This document shows, in pieces, positions 45,176-53,600 of a DNA stretch of 64,000 bases. The stretch comes from Bacillota bacterium (lineage in GTDB: Bacteria > Bacillota > Sulfobacillia > Sulfobacillales > Sulfobacillaceae), in assembly GCA_026627065.1 (NCBI GenBank), contig JAPNUO010000001.1:248001-312000 (forward strand), read 5' to 3'. The notes under the pieces were generated by a model. It searched no databases, was not told the DNA's origin, and saw only the letters and a program-made list of their open reading frames with translations. Made by a program: the position numbers and the translations under genes. Position 1 is the stretch's first letter. Each line of letters starts with the position of its first letter.

Positions 45176-46777
45176 CTACTCGCGAGGATTCGTAAAATAG
45201 GTGCGATATTGCTCCCTTAACGCGCGCTTTAAAAACTTGCCCACTGAGCTTTTGGGCACTTCAGGCACGAAAAGGATGTCGTCGGGCCACTGCCATCGCG
45301 CATAACGCGGCGCCAAGGAAGCGAAAAGCTCCTCTTTACTGACCTCGCAGCCGTCTTTGAGGACGACGAAGGCCAACGGGCGCTCATCCCACACCGGATG
45401 GGGCACTCCAACCACGGCCGCTTCGAAGACCGCCGGATGGGCCATCAGCGCGTTTTCCAAGTCGACGGAGGAAATCCATTCACCCCCGCTTTTAATGAGA
45501 TCCGTCGTGCGGTCCAGAAGATGCACATAACCCTCCGCAGTCACCGTGGCCACATCGCCTGTATGGAACCAACCATCCCTTACGGGGGTCGACGAGCCCT
45601 GGTCGCGGTAATAGCCGTCGGCAATCCAGGGGCCTTTTAAGCAGATTTCCCCCGCGTCGTTGCCTGTCCAAGACACCTCCTGGCCATCGCGTTCCAAGCG
45701 AAAGGTCAGGCCGGGCACCGGAATGCCCTGGCTTGCCTTGATCGTCAGCTGTTCATCGTAGGAAAGCTCGCGGTGATGCGGCCGAAGGCGGGCCACGGTG
45801 ACCAGCGGACTTGTTTCCGTCATCCCGTAGGCGTGTAGAAAAGGAATGCCCAATGTCTCCTCGTACAACCGAATCAACGACTGAGGAACGGCCGATCCCC
45901 CTGAGACAGCAAGGCGAAGGTTAAGGGGCGTGGGACGCTTCATGAGTTCCCGCGCCAACCCCAACCACACCGTCGGGACTCCTGCCGCTAACGTTACCTT
46001 TTCCCGCTGGAGAAGGTCCAGCAAATCTTCTGGATGTGGCGACGGGCCAGGCAACACAATTTTCGCACCGAGCCAAAAAGCTGCGAATGGGAGGCCCCAG
46101 GCGTTGACGTGAAACATGGGAACGATGGGAAGCAGGGTATCGTCGGCCGACAGTCCCAGGGTATTCGCCAAGCCTAGGGTCATGCTATGCAAATACAGAG
46201 CACGATGACTATAGAGAACGCCTTTGGGAGGGCCGGTGGTGGCAGACGTGTAACACAGCCCCATGGGACTGTCTTCGTCGAGGTCGGGAAACGCAAATTC
46301 TGGAGAGGATTCGGCGATCAGTGTTTCGTAGTCGAGGGTCCGGTCGGGATCGGAACCTGGCGCCGGGCCCGTCAGAAGGATTGCCGTTACCGTTTTAAGG
46401 GTCTCACGAATGGCAGCAATTTGCGGCCACAGCGATCGATCCACAATGAGCACCCGATCCCCCGCATGATTGATCACGTGCGAGAGATGTTCGGATGTCA
46501 TGCGGAAATTGATTGTATGGAGCACTGCGCCCATGCACGGGATGGCAAAATAGGACTCAAGATGGGCCTGATCATTCCACATCACGGTGCCCACCCGGTC
46601 TCCCTGGCGGACCCCCAGTGCGCGCAGGCCGGAAGCCAGACGCCGAACGCGGTCCCCTATCTCCCCAAACGTCGTGCGAGTCGCGCCAGACGCCTGCCGA
46701 GATACGATCCCTTGCGAACGAAAATAAGTCGTCCCGTAGTCGAATAAATGACGCGTCGTTAAGGGCGTGTTCATCAT
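45176..46777 (-). CDS. Fatty-acid/aryl acyl-CoA ligase (AMP-forming)
   Basis: The 533-residue adenylate-forming enzyme has the P-loop YTSATTGPPKGVLYSH, AYGMTETSP, the hinge FHTGDVATVTAEGYVHLLDR and the C-terminal VPKSSVGKFLKRALRE lysine region. It resembles medium/long-chain FadD-type ligases. The ATG pair at 46777/46774 follows GGAGGAGAG. It might activate free fatty acids, and it lies 0.5 kb from the lipid-synthase locus but is divergent from the regulator gene, so any link is speculative. Confidence 0.88.
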   Translation of the reverse strand: MMNTPLTTRHLFDYGTTYFRSQGIVSRQASGATRTTFGEIGDRVRRLASGLRALGVRQGDRVGTVMWNDQAHLESYFAIPCMGAVLHTINFRMTSEHLSHVINHAGDRVLIVDRSLWPQIAAIRETLKTVTAILLTGPAPGSDPDRTLDYETLIAESSPEFAFPDLDEDSPMGLCYTSATTGPPKGVLYSHRALYLHSMTLGLANTLGLSADDTLLPIVPMFHVNAWGLPFAAFWLGAKIVLPGPSPHPEDLLDLLQREKVTLAAGVPTVWLGLARELMKRPTPLNLRLAVSGGSAVPQSLIRLYEETLGIPFLHAYGMTETSPLVTVARLRPHHRELSYDEQLTIKASQGIPVPGLTFRLERDGQEVSWTGNDAGEICLKGPWIADGYYRDQGSSTPVRDGWFHTGDVATVTAEGYVHLLDRTTDLIKSGGEWISSVDLENALMAHPAVFEAAVVGVPHPVWDERPLAFVVLKDGCEVSKEELFASLAPRYARWQWPDDILFVPEVPKSSVGKFLKRALREQYRTYFTNPRE

Positions 46778-47278
46778 GGGGGCTCTCCTCCCTACACACC
46801 ATGTCAACTAGCCTTAAGGCCGCCATCCGTCGCGATGTCTGCATGTTAACACATGTCGTCGGAATTGTGTGCGGACTGACAAAGAAGGCGTGCCTCACGC
46901 ATGCGCTAGGAGCAGGCGCCATCCATCATCCAACCATCGCGAGCCATGCGCCACCGCACGAAAAGGCGGGCAGTGAACCGATTGGTTGACCGTCCCGAAT
47001 GGATTTTCTAGAATGACAGTAATTGCATGACATCATGGAGCGTTAGGAAACACGCGGCCATGATCGGCGAGCCGTTGTTGGCAAGACACGCGGCCTCGGG
47101 CGATGAATCTTTGACAGACAATCGCGCCGCAAGGCGACACGGCCGGTTTCGGGAACGCTTCACCATTCATCCGCGTCCGTGAGGGACGAAAAGGTGCGAC
47201 GAGATCCAGTGGCGCGTCGTAATCTTTTACTCAGGTGACCCTCCACTGAGATTAACAAATAAGGAGGACTTGACGTCC
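46778..47278. other. Divergent intergenic region before the STAND regulator
   Basis: No gene recognised. It contains the promoter at 46986-47014 and a leader of about 260 bases before the regulator. Confidence 0.5.
46986..47014 (+). promoter_or_regulatory. Promoter of the STAND regulator
   Basis: TTGACC (46986-46991) and TAGAAT (47009-47014) are 17 bases apart, pointing at the regulator gene. Confidence 0.65.
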
Positions 47279-49345
47279 TTGACCTCCATAGGGTCGATCG
47301 TGGGACGATCAGAGTACCTGGCGTGGATTCAGGGATGGATCGACAACGAGGATCATCCGTTTCGTCTCGTCACGCTTCACGGTCCTGCCGGCATCGGGAA
47401 ATCCACCTTACTGGACGCCATTCGGCAGATAGCCGAACTGGCTGGCGCGGCAGTGTGGTCAACCAATGCCGCCTATCTTTCTACACCGATGGCCTGGATT
47501 GACTATATGGGCTTTCTCTGGCGTCAACATCCCCCCGGCGCCATTCCTCACGGGACATTGCCGGGACCAGACCGCATGGACATATTACAGGCGCTGTCGA
47601 CGGTCTTAAGCGCCCGTCCCTCCTTCGTTTTAATTGATAACGCGGATTTGTTGGGCATGACCGGCGAGTGGCTTCGCACTCAGTTTTTACCGCCTCTGCG
47701 CCAAGCCCCGGTTGTCGTCATTCTGGCGTCCCGCTACCCATTGACGGAATGGCTGGCGAGCCCATTTTGGCAGGCCGACTGCCTGACCTGGCCATTGCCG
47801 GCATTTTCCTACGAACATACGTTGGACTATCTCAAAGCGCGACAGATCGACGCTGACGAATGGGGTGCCGAATTGTTTCGTCAAACTCACGGGCATCCCT
47901 TGAGCCTGGCTTTGGCCGTAGACCGCGTAGGGCACGACCCTGCCTCAGTCTCCGGTCTGTCCCAAACCGTCACGGCTCAGGTGTTGCGCGAAGTGATTCG
48001 CGAAGACTGGATTCCTCATTTGGAAGCATTGGCATTAGTGCAGGAAGCCGATCAAGCTATCCTGGAAGCCATTACTGGGCGTGAGTTGGGCAGCCTCGAT
48101 TACCACCAGTTGCTTTCGCTTTCCTTTGTGCAACCTGATCCGAATGGATTAAGGATGCACGACACCATCCGCCAACTTCTCATTGATGACCTGCGCCAGC
48201 GCGATCCCCTGCGATTCTACGAATTGCGTCGAAGAGCCCTGGGAGTGCTAGGCGAATGGCGCAGCGGGGATGATGCGGCCATGCGGCTGCGGACTGGAGC
48301 CATCTTGCTCGAATTATACCGAGAGGATTTGCCGCTGGGCGATTGGCTTACGTTTTCGGCCGTGAGCAGCTGGTCGCTGCACAGTCGGGTGACGGCGAGC
48401 GACAGCGCGGCACTTCACGCACTGTTGCCGGAGATTCCGCGGACCCATTTACTCTCGCCGCACACTCAACACGCCATGTTGGATGCGCTGATCGATGTTC
48501 AACCTGCAGGGGTTCGCGTTATTCGCGACCCGCGCGAGGCGCCGTTGGGATTTTGGGCCGGGATCTGGCTCTCGGAGCGCACCATGCCCCTCCTAGATCG
48601 CTTCATGCCCATGCTGACCGACGCCCTGGGAGAGGAAGGTCAACGTTACCGATATGCTCCGGAAGCGTTAGCCGATACCTGTGTGACGCTCTTTTTCTGT
48701 TGCCGCGATGCCCACCCCCTCTATTCGCCGGAGCAAGTGCGCGGCCTCGTGCTCTACGACGCGCTGATTGTGCTCGGGGGTTCGGTGCGGGTACTTTCCA
48801 CCTCGGAACATCCGCCGTTTCGTACCGTCATGCAGTCGATTGGTCTGCGCCCTCGCCGCTTTGCCACGCCACGGGGTGACATCGTGGAACTGTTGGTGGG
48901 TGACAAACGAGGACGCGGCTTTTTAGCGTTCTTGTGGTGGCTCGATCGGCTGTCCGGACCGCCTCAGTGGTTTAGTGCGGGATTTCATTGGAGGAGCGAG
49001 GACGCGGAGGCGCTTCTGAGGGCATTACACCAACGGAACAGCTTTCGCGATTACCTCGCCCAGCGCCAATTTCTCGGAGACTGGTCGCTGGTTCGCCATC
49101 GCCTGTTGGAAATCCTGACTCGCCACCCGGCGCCGCCGCCGTTGACCGCCATCGAACAAGAATTGCTGCGCAACACATTTCTTGACCCCAACGCGGTCTC
49201 TTCCGCGGTGGCCGATCGCATGCACGTGAGCCGCTCCACCTACTACCGCTACCGCAAAACCGCCGTGGACAAAGTGGCCGACTTGCTCAACCACCCCGAT
49301 GATCCCGCGCCTTCACCACGTCCCCGGATCCCTGCCCAGGAGTGA
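47279..49345 (+). CDS. STAND-type ATPase regulator with C-terminal HTH
   Basis: The 688-residue protein has an N-terminal P-loop NTPase: SIVGRSEYLAWIQGWID, Walker A LHGPAGIGKST (33-43), Walker B FVLIDNADLL and a following VVVILASRYP sensor strand. These are typical of STAND regulators such as MalT-like proteins. The middle is helical with no recognised repeat. The C-terminus (about 630-665) is a helix-turn-helix (AVADRMHVSRSTYYRYRK). The TTG at 47279 is ten bases from AAGGAGGA. It converges on the lipid-synthase operon and is its most likely local regulator. The signal is unknown. Confidence 0.75.
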   Translation: MTSIGSIVGRSEYLAWIQGWIDNEDHPFRLVTLHGPAGIGKSTLLDAIRQIAELAGAAVWSTNAAYLSTPMAWIDYMGFLWRQHPPGAIPHGTLPGPDRMDILQALSTVLSARPSFVLIDNADLLGMTGEWLRTQFLPPLRQAPVVVILASRYPLTEWLASPFWQADCLTWPLPAFSYEHTLDYLKARQIDADEWGAELFRQTHGHPLSLALAVDRVGHDPASVSGLSQTVTAQVLREVIREDWIPHLEALALVQEADQAILEAITGRELGSLDYHQLLSLSFVQPDPNGLRMHDTIRQLLIDDLRQRDPLRFYELRRRALGVLGEWRSGDDAAMRLRTGAILLELYREDLPLGDWLTFSAVSSWSLHSRVTASDSAALHALLPEIPRTHLLSPHTQHAMLDALIDVQPAGVRVIRDPREAPLGFWAGIWLSERTMPLLDRFMPMLTDALGEEGQRYRYAPEALADTCVTLFFCCRDAHPLYSPEQVRGLVLYDALIVLGGSVRVLSTSEHPPFRTVMQSIGLRPRRFATPRGDIVELLVGDKRGRGFLAFLWWLDRLSGPPQWFSAGFHWRSEDAEALLRALHQRNSFRDYLAQRQFLGDWSLVRHRLLEILTRHPAPPPLTAIEQELLRNTFLDPNAVSSAVADRMHVSRSTYYRYRKTAVDKVADLLNHPDDPAPSPRPRIPAQE

Positions 49346-49445
49346 CCGGGCTGTCCAGGGCGGCCCACGCAGGCCAACACGCACGCGAAGGATGAACGAG
49401 AGTCGCAGTTCTGGTGAGCGACTCATGGGGCAGCCCCTCCCCGCC

Positions 49446-50141
49446 TCAGGTGGCGGCATCCAGTTCGCGCATCCAGTGGGTCAACGTCATGGTGACAAGC
49501 TGCGGTTCGGCAGACGCCTGCGCGCAGAGCACCGCGACATAGTCGGGATGCAGCGGGCAATCGTAAAAATGCCAAGCGCCAAGTTGCCGGCGCGGCGCGT
49601 TATCAACGGCAAAGGGCAACGTGCGCCAGGCGCCGGTCAATCCTGTGCCTAACGCCTTAAAATAACTCTCCTTGCGGGTCCAGACTGTCAAAAACCGATC
49701 AGTGCGTTGCCTTTCCTCGGCAACCGCCGTGACATAGGCGAACTCTGACGGCGTCAGGGCATTGCGAAAGACGCTTTCCGACACCGGGCGCCGCTCTTCC
49801 ACATCGATGCCCACCGCCTCGTGGGCCAGGGCCGCCACGATGCAACACCCGCTATGCGAGACGCTAAAGCTCCACGGCAGCCCGAGAGCATAAGGTTTTC
49901 CCTGCACCCCCTGGGCCAGCGCGACGCCCTTCATGGTTCCCCCACTGAGGACGGACAGGCGCCAGCGCACCAACAGTCGACCAATGAACTTGCGCCGTTG
50001 TTCCAGAGGATTCCGGCACAGCAAAATGCGCTGGACATCACCTGCGGGAAGCAACGAACAGGCGCGCCGCCACCAAGCATCGTCCCAGGCGTCGATTTCC
50101 ACCGCCCAGACCTGAACCGCTCCCTCACCTAATGCAGCCAT
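49446..50141 (-). CDS. Sfp-type 4'-phosphopantetheinyl transferase
   Basis: The 231-residue enzyme is of the Sfp class. It has the magnesium-binding GIDVEERRPVSES (about 111) and WTRKESYFKALGTGL (about 152), with SVSHSGCCIVAAL before them. It transfers phosphopantetheine from CoA to acyl carrier domains. As the last visible gene of the lipid-synthase operon it probably activates the acyl carrier repeats expected in the PfaA-like protein, most of which lies outside the window. It overlaps the preceding phosphatidyltransferase gene by 13 bases. Confidence 0.88.
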   Translation of the reverse strand: MAALGEGAVQVWAVEIDAWDDAWWRRACSLLPAGDVQRILLCRNPLEQRRKFIGRLLVRWRLSVLSGGTMKGVALAQGVQGKPYALGLPWSFSVSHSGCCIVAALAHEAVGIDVEERRPVSESVFRNALTPSEFAYVTAVAEERQRTDRFLTVWTRKESYFKALGTGLTGAWRTLPFAVDNAPRRQLGAWHFYDCPLHPDYVAVLCAQASAEPQLVTMTLTHWMRELDAAT

Positions 50142-50734
50142 AGGACCAGGACCGCCAACGGCACGAGCCCCATCAAGAGGCGACTCATTGGCCCGTCTTT
50201 AGGATAGGCGATGGGTGAGATCATGCCCCATCCCCCGATCACCAGAAATCCTCCCAGCACCCCTTGGTCCCCGATCGCTCCCAGAATGCGGAGGACAGAC
50301 ACGATAACCACAAACCAGGCGGCCACGTCGGTGGTCGGGATCCCACGGAAGTAGGCTTGGCGCCCGTGCCACCGGAGGCCTTGATCATGGAAATCCGCCA
50401 GACGCCAGGCAGCCGTCAGCACATATCCCAGTGCGCACACACCCACAAGGGCCGTATCGTGGCTGAGCCGAAAGGCGAGTACGCCCGGCAGTGCCCCAAA
50501 GGCGAGCACATCGCTTAGGCTATCCAGTTGCGCGCCTAACGCGCTCTCCTGCCTCCAACGGCGCGCGACCCACCCGTCGGCGCGATCGGTGGTCAGTGCG
50601 ACAGCCAGGCCTGTCAATGCCCAGCGCGGATGGGCCGCAAGGCAGCACAAGACCCCCGCCATACCCGAGACAATTCCCAGCGAAGTGACCAGACTGGCCA
50701 CCGTCAGGCGCCGCCACACGCCGGATGCGTTCAC
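50129..50734 (-). CDS. pssA: CDP-alcohol phosphatidyltransferase, PssA-like
   Basis: This membrane protein of about 201 residues has several hydrophobic segments and the family signature DGWVARRWRQESALG-AQL-D-SLS-D, matching DGxxAR(x8)Gx3Dx3D exactly. It would join CDP-diacylglycerol with an alcohol. Serine is the likely acceptor because a phosphatidylserine decarboxylase gene is in the same operon. The GTG at 50734 is preferred, with GGGGAGGT seven bases upstream. A start at 50767 would overlap cdsA. Confidence 0.85.
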   Translation of the reverse strand: MNASGVWRRLTVASLVTSLGIVSGMAGVLCCLAAHPRWALTGLAVALTTDRADGWVARRWRQESALGAQLDSLSDVLAFGALPGVLAFRLSHDTALVGVCALGYVLTAAWRLADFHDQGLRWHGRQAYFRGIPTTDVAAWFVVIVSVLRILGAIGDQGVLGGFLVIGGWGMISPIAYPKDGPMSRLLMGLVPLAVLVLWLH

Positions 50735-50739
50735 CCTGT

Positions 50740-51597
50740 TTACCTCCCCATTCCTAGGATCTGCCACAGCAACAAAAAACCCGGTGCAGCCACCAGAACG
50801 TTGTCAAAGCGATCGAGAACGCCGCCGTGTCCCGGCAATAAGCCGCTAAAGTCCTTGATCCCGCGTTGACGTTTAACCTTGGAAAACGTGAGATCACCGA
50901 TATTGCCTCCAACAACGGCAAATCCTCCCAACGCCAGTGCGACCGACACCGGACGCCCCGCCATCAGCCCGAGGGGATGATACGCGAGGACGCATCCCAG
51001 CCCCACCCCGATGACTCCTGCGGCATAACCCTCGATCGTCTTCCCTGGGCTGACGGATGGCACCGGATGATGACGCCCCCAAAGGCGGCCGCCGAAGTAG
51101 CCAAAAGCATCGTTCAACTGCAGCAACCAGATGAACATCAAACCGGCTCGGAGACTATGTGTTGCCATGAGCGCCCACGTTCCCAGACCGAGGCCGACCG
51201 TCCCAAAGGCTAATACCCCTCCAAAGCCCCGGCTTAAGACCCAGGGCCGCGGCAGCGCCCAGCAAGCCAAAACGATAACACCCATGACCCCCGTCGTCCA
51301 CACCGCGCCCGGGGGCGCCGAGGCGGCCGCGCCAGCCAAGCCCAGGGCGACGAATACAGCCAGTAGGAGCCACGACATGTGCCAGGCCAGACGGACTTCG
51401 TAAAGCGCCACCCCGGCAATCAAAACAGCCAAGGCCCACATTCCCCATGGTCTGCAAGCCAGCGCCCCGGTGAGCAAGGCCAAGATGCCCATCAAGGTCA
51501 GACTCCGGCGCACGGTCGCGACGTGATGCGCCCGCCAGCCACCCAATAACCCGCCCAAAATGAAGGCTAAGACAACCACGTCAAATCGCCACAGCAC
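50740..51597 (-). CDS. cdsA: Phosphatidate cytidylyltransferase (CDP-diglyceride synthase)
   Basis: The 285-residue multi-spanning membrane enzyme carries the C-terminal CdsA signature GDLTFSKVKRQRGIKDFSGL followed by LPGHGGVLDRFDN, and SPGKTIEGYAAG before it. It makes CDP-diacylglycerol from phosphatidate and CTP. The GTG start has GGAGGGG upstream. It lies between psd and pssA, and together the three encode a full route from phosphatidate to phosphatidylethanolamine. This may be an operon-specific second copy; the chromosome should normally have another near dxr/uppS. Confidence 0.92.
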   Translation of the reverse strand: MLWRFDVVVLAFILGGLLGGWRAHHVATVRRSLTLMGILALLTGALACRPWGMWALAVLIAGVALYEVRLAWHMSWLLLAVFVALGLAGAAASAPPGAVWTTGVMGVIVLACWALPRPWVLSRGFGGVLAFGTVGLGLGTWALMATHSLRAGLMFIWLLQLNDAFGYFGGRLWGRHHPVPSVSPGKTIEGYAAGVIGVGLGCVLAYHPLGLMAGRPVSVALALGGFAVVGGNIGDLTFSKVKRQRGIKDFSGLLPGHGGVLDRFDNVLVAAPGFLLLWQILGMGR

Positions 51598-51600
51598 GGG

Positions 51601-52440
51601 TCACCCCTCCTCCCGCGCGAATCGGCCTAGAGGCCGGCCCATCCGGAGAAACGTCCCCACAATCTCCGGGGTGAGGGTAGCCGTCGATGCTTCGGCCACC
51701 ACGATCACCGTGGATCCCAAGGTAAACGCGCCCAATTCTTCTCCCCGGGCCACGGCCTTCGGAGACCTGAACCAAACCGATTCCACCGTCCCTCGACCAC
51801 GGTGGCTGGGGAGCTCCAAAGCCATAGGCAGCGCAATGCTCCCGACCCCCAAAGCGCCGACCATGACGACCGCCACAATCCCCCAGGCGGTGTCGAGGTA
51901 GAAGATGACGCGTTCATTTTGGAGAAAGAGGCGCGGCACACGCTCCGCCGCCCCAGGATTCACAGGATAAAGGGTCCCTGGCACGTGCCCGTAGCCTACA
52001 ATCTTGCCGGAGGCGGGTGCGTGCACGCGATGATAGTCGCGAGGATGGAGATAAATCGTCCAGTAGCAGCCGTTGAGAAACTTCCGGGCAACGTCGGACT
52101 CAAGGGCCAACAACTCGTCAACGCCGTAAGTCTGGCCTTTGGCTTGGATGAAATGTCCCCCGGTCAGCACCCCCTGTTGAACCAGGACGCCGTCACAGGG
52201 GCTAAGAAGGACTTCAGGATCGTCATCTAACGGGCGGGCGCCCGGAACCAAACGCCGCGAAAAAAATTCCGCCAGTGTCCTATAGTCGCTCACTGGCTTC
52301 GCGAGCTCAGACAGGTCTACCTGATATCGTTTGATGAAGAACGAAATGGCAGGGCGGCTCCACGGGCTTTTGGCGTACCAGCCGAGCATGCGCGTCCAGG
52401 TTCGCCGCGGAAAGCGGCGGTACAATGGCAACGCTTTCAT
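51601..52440 (-). CDS. psd: Phosphatidylserine decarboxylase
   Basis: The 279-residue proenzyme has the self-cleavage motif LGST in GAFTLGSTVIVV, where the serine becomes the pyruvoyl group. The conserved YLHPRDYHRVHAPASG supplies the catalytic His region. The N-terminus (YAKSPWSRPAISFFIKRYQV) resembles Psd of the E. coli type. It converts phosphatidylserine to phosphatidylethanolamine at the membrane. The start overlaps the transporter stop in ATGA. Confidence 0.92.
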   Translation of the reverse strand: MKALPLYRRFPRRTWTRMLGWYAKSPWSRPAISFFIKRYQVDLSELAKPVSDYRTLAEFFSRRLVPGARPLDDDPEVLLSPCDGVLVQQGVLTGGHFIQAKGQTYGVDELLALESDVARKFLNGCYWTIYLHPRDYHRVHAPASGKIVGYGHVPGTLYPVNPGAAERVPRLFLQNERVIFYLDTAWGIVAVVMVGALGVGSIALPMALELPSHRGRGTVESVWFRSPKAVARGEELGAFTLGSTVIVVAEASTATLTPEIVGTFLRMGRPLGRFAREEG

Positions 52441-53600
52441 GACACATCTCCTTCCTGCCGAAACCGCCTGAAGCGCTCAAGGGTGAAAGCACTCAGTGCT
52501 GCCAGGGCGGCTAGTCCGGCCAACAGGGCGCATAATTTTTGCCCTATGCTGGCCGTCCTCCCCCCGCTCGCCCAGGACGCTCCTAACATCAGCAAACTGG
52601 CAAAAACCGTGGCGTAGTTGACCCCGTTGTTAAACACTTCTAGGCTGCGTCCATCGTTCATGCGTCGTTGTTGCCAAGTGGCTTCCCGTCGCGCGCCCAC
52701 CTCAAAGGCGCCGTAACACAGCCCCGCCCCGATCCCAACGACCAGCAGCATGCCGAACGATCCAACGCCCAACCACAACCTCAAAGTGCACAGGCATAGG
52801 CCCAGGCTCGCACCCACCAACAGATCGCGCCGGAGTCCTGCGGCCCCAAAGGCGCCTATCGCCGCGCTCAAGTTCATCGCGGTCAGCAACCACCCGGTGT
52901 CTACAATCGGTGCCGGAAGACGGCCTAGGCTGGCCACGATCAGCACCGCGCCTGACGTAAACAGGCCGGCGACTGTCACCACCGCGAGCACCGTGACGAG
53001 AAACAGCACCGGACGCCCCCCGGATCGGGGGGAGGAGAAGGCTGACCTCCCCTGAGATGGAACAACAGGTCCCAAAGTGCGAGATAGCCACCAACATCCG
53101 CTCAGGGCCAGAGCCAATCCCAGCGCTTGCGGTCGGCCGCGTCCCCAAGACGCAAACCACGCGGGGGCCGCGACAATCCCGGCCATTTGGCTCACGGCCG
53201 CGCGCGACGCGTGCCGTTCAGCATCGCGCCCACGACAAGAGGCCACTAGGGAGCGATCGATCATGTCGAGCAATCCATAATCTGCGCTCCGACAGCACAC
53301 ATAGGACACCCAAAAGACGGCAGGGGTCGGGGGATGGCACACCAGAACAAATGCTACGGCCAAGGTCAGCCAGCCCACCGCGGTGGCTCGGCGCATGCTC
53401 CGTAAACTTCGGGGGCCACCGATCCCATGGCCGATTCTGACTAGAACGAGTGCCGCCATTGCCCCGGAGAACAGGCAGGCCCCAAGCCCAGCGGAGCTCC
53501 GCGGGTGCCCCTGGAAGTACGCTTGGGGAATGATGCTTTGAAGGCCCGTGGCCAGGAAGGACAGGAGAAAGTAAGGCGCATACCGCGATGCCCACTTCAT
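52437..53600 (-). CDS. MFS-like multi-spanning membrane protein
   Basis: The 387-residue protein has about ten to twelve hydrophobic segments, a central basic loop (about 185-200) and a short basic tail, the layout of a major facilitator transporter. Similarity is too weak to name a substrate. Translational overlap with the PfaD-like gene upstream (ATGA) and psd downstream shows that it belongs to the lipid operon. Lipid or precursor export or flipping is a guess. Confidence 0.65.
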   Translation of the reverse strand: MKWASRYAPYFLLSFLATGLQSIIPQAYFQGHPRSSAGLGACLFSGAMAALVLVRIGHGIGGPRSLRSMRRATAVGWLTLAVAFVLVCHPPTPAVFWVSYVCCRSADYGLLDMIDRSLVASCRGRDAERHASRAAVSQMAGIVAAPAWFASWGRGRPQALGLALALSGCWWLSRTLGPVVPSQGRSAFSSPRSGGRPVLFLVTVLAVVTVAGLFTSGAVLIVASLGRLPAPIVDTGWLLTAMNLSAAIGAFGAAGLRRDLLVGASLGLCLCTLRLWLGVGSFGMLLVVGIGAGLCYGAFEVGARREATWQQRRMNDGRSLEVFNNGVNYATVFASLLMLGASWASGGRTASIGQKLCALLAGLAALAALSAFTLERFRRFRQEGDVS

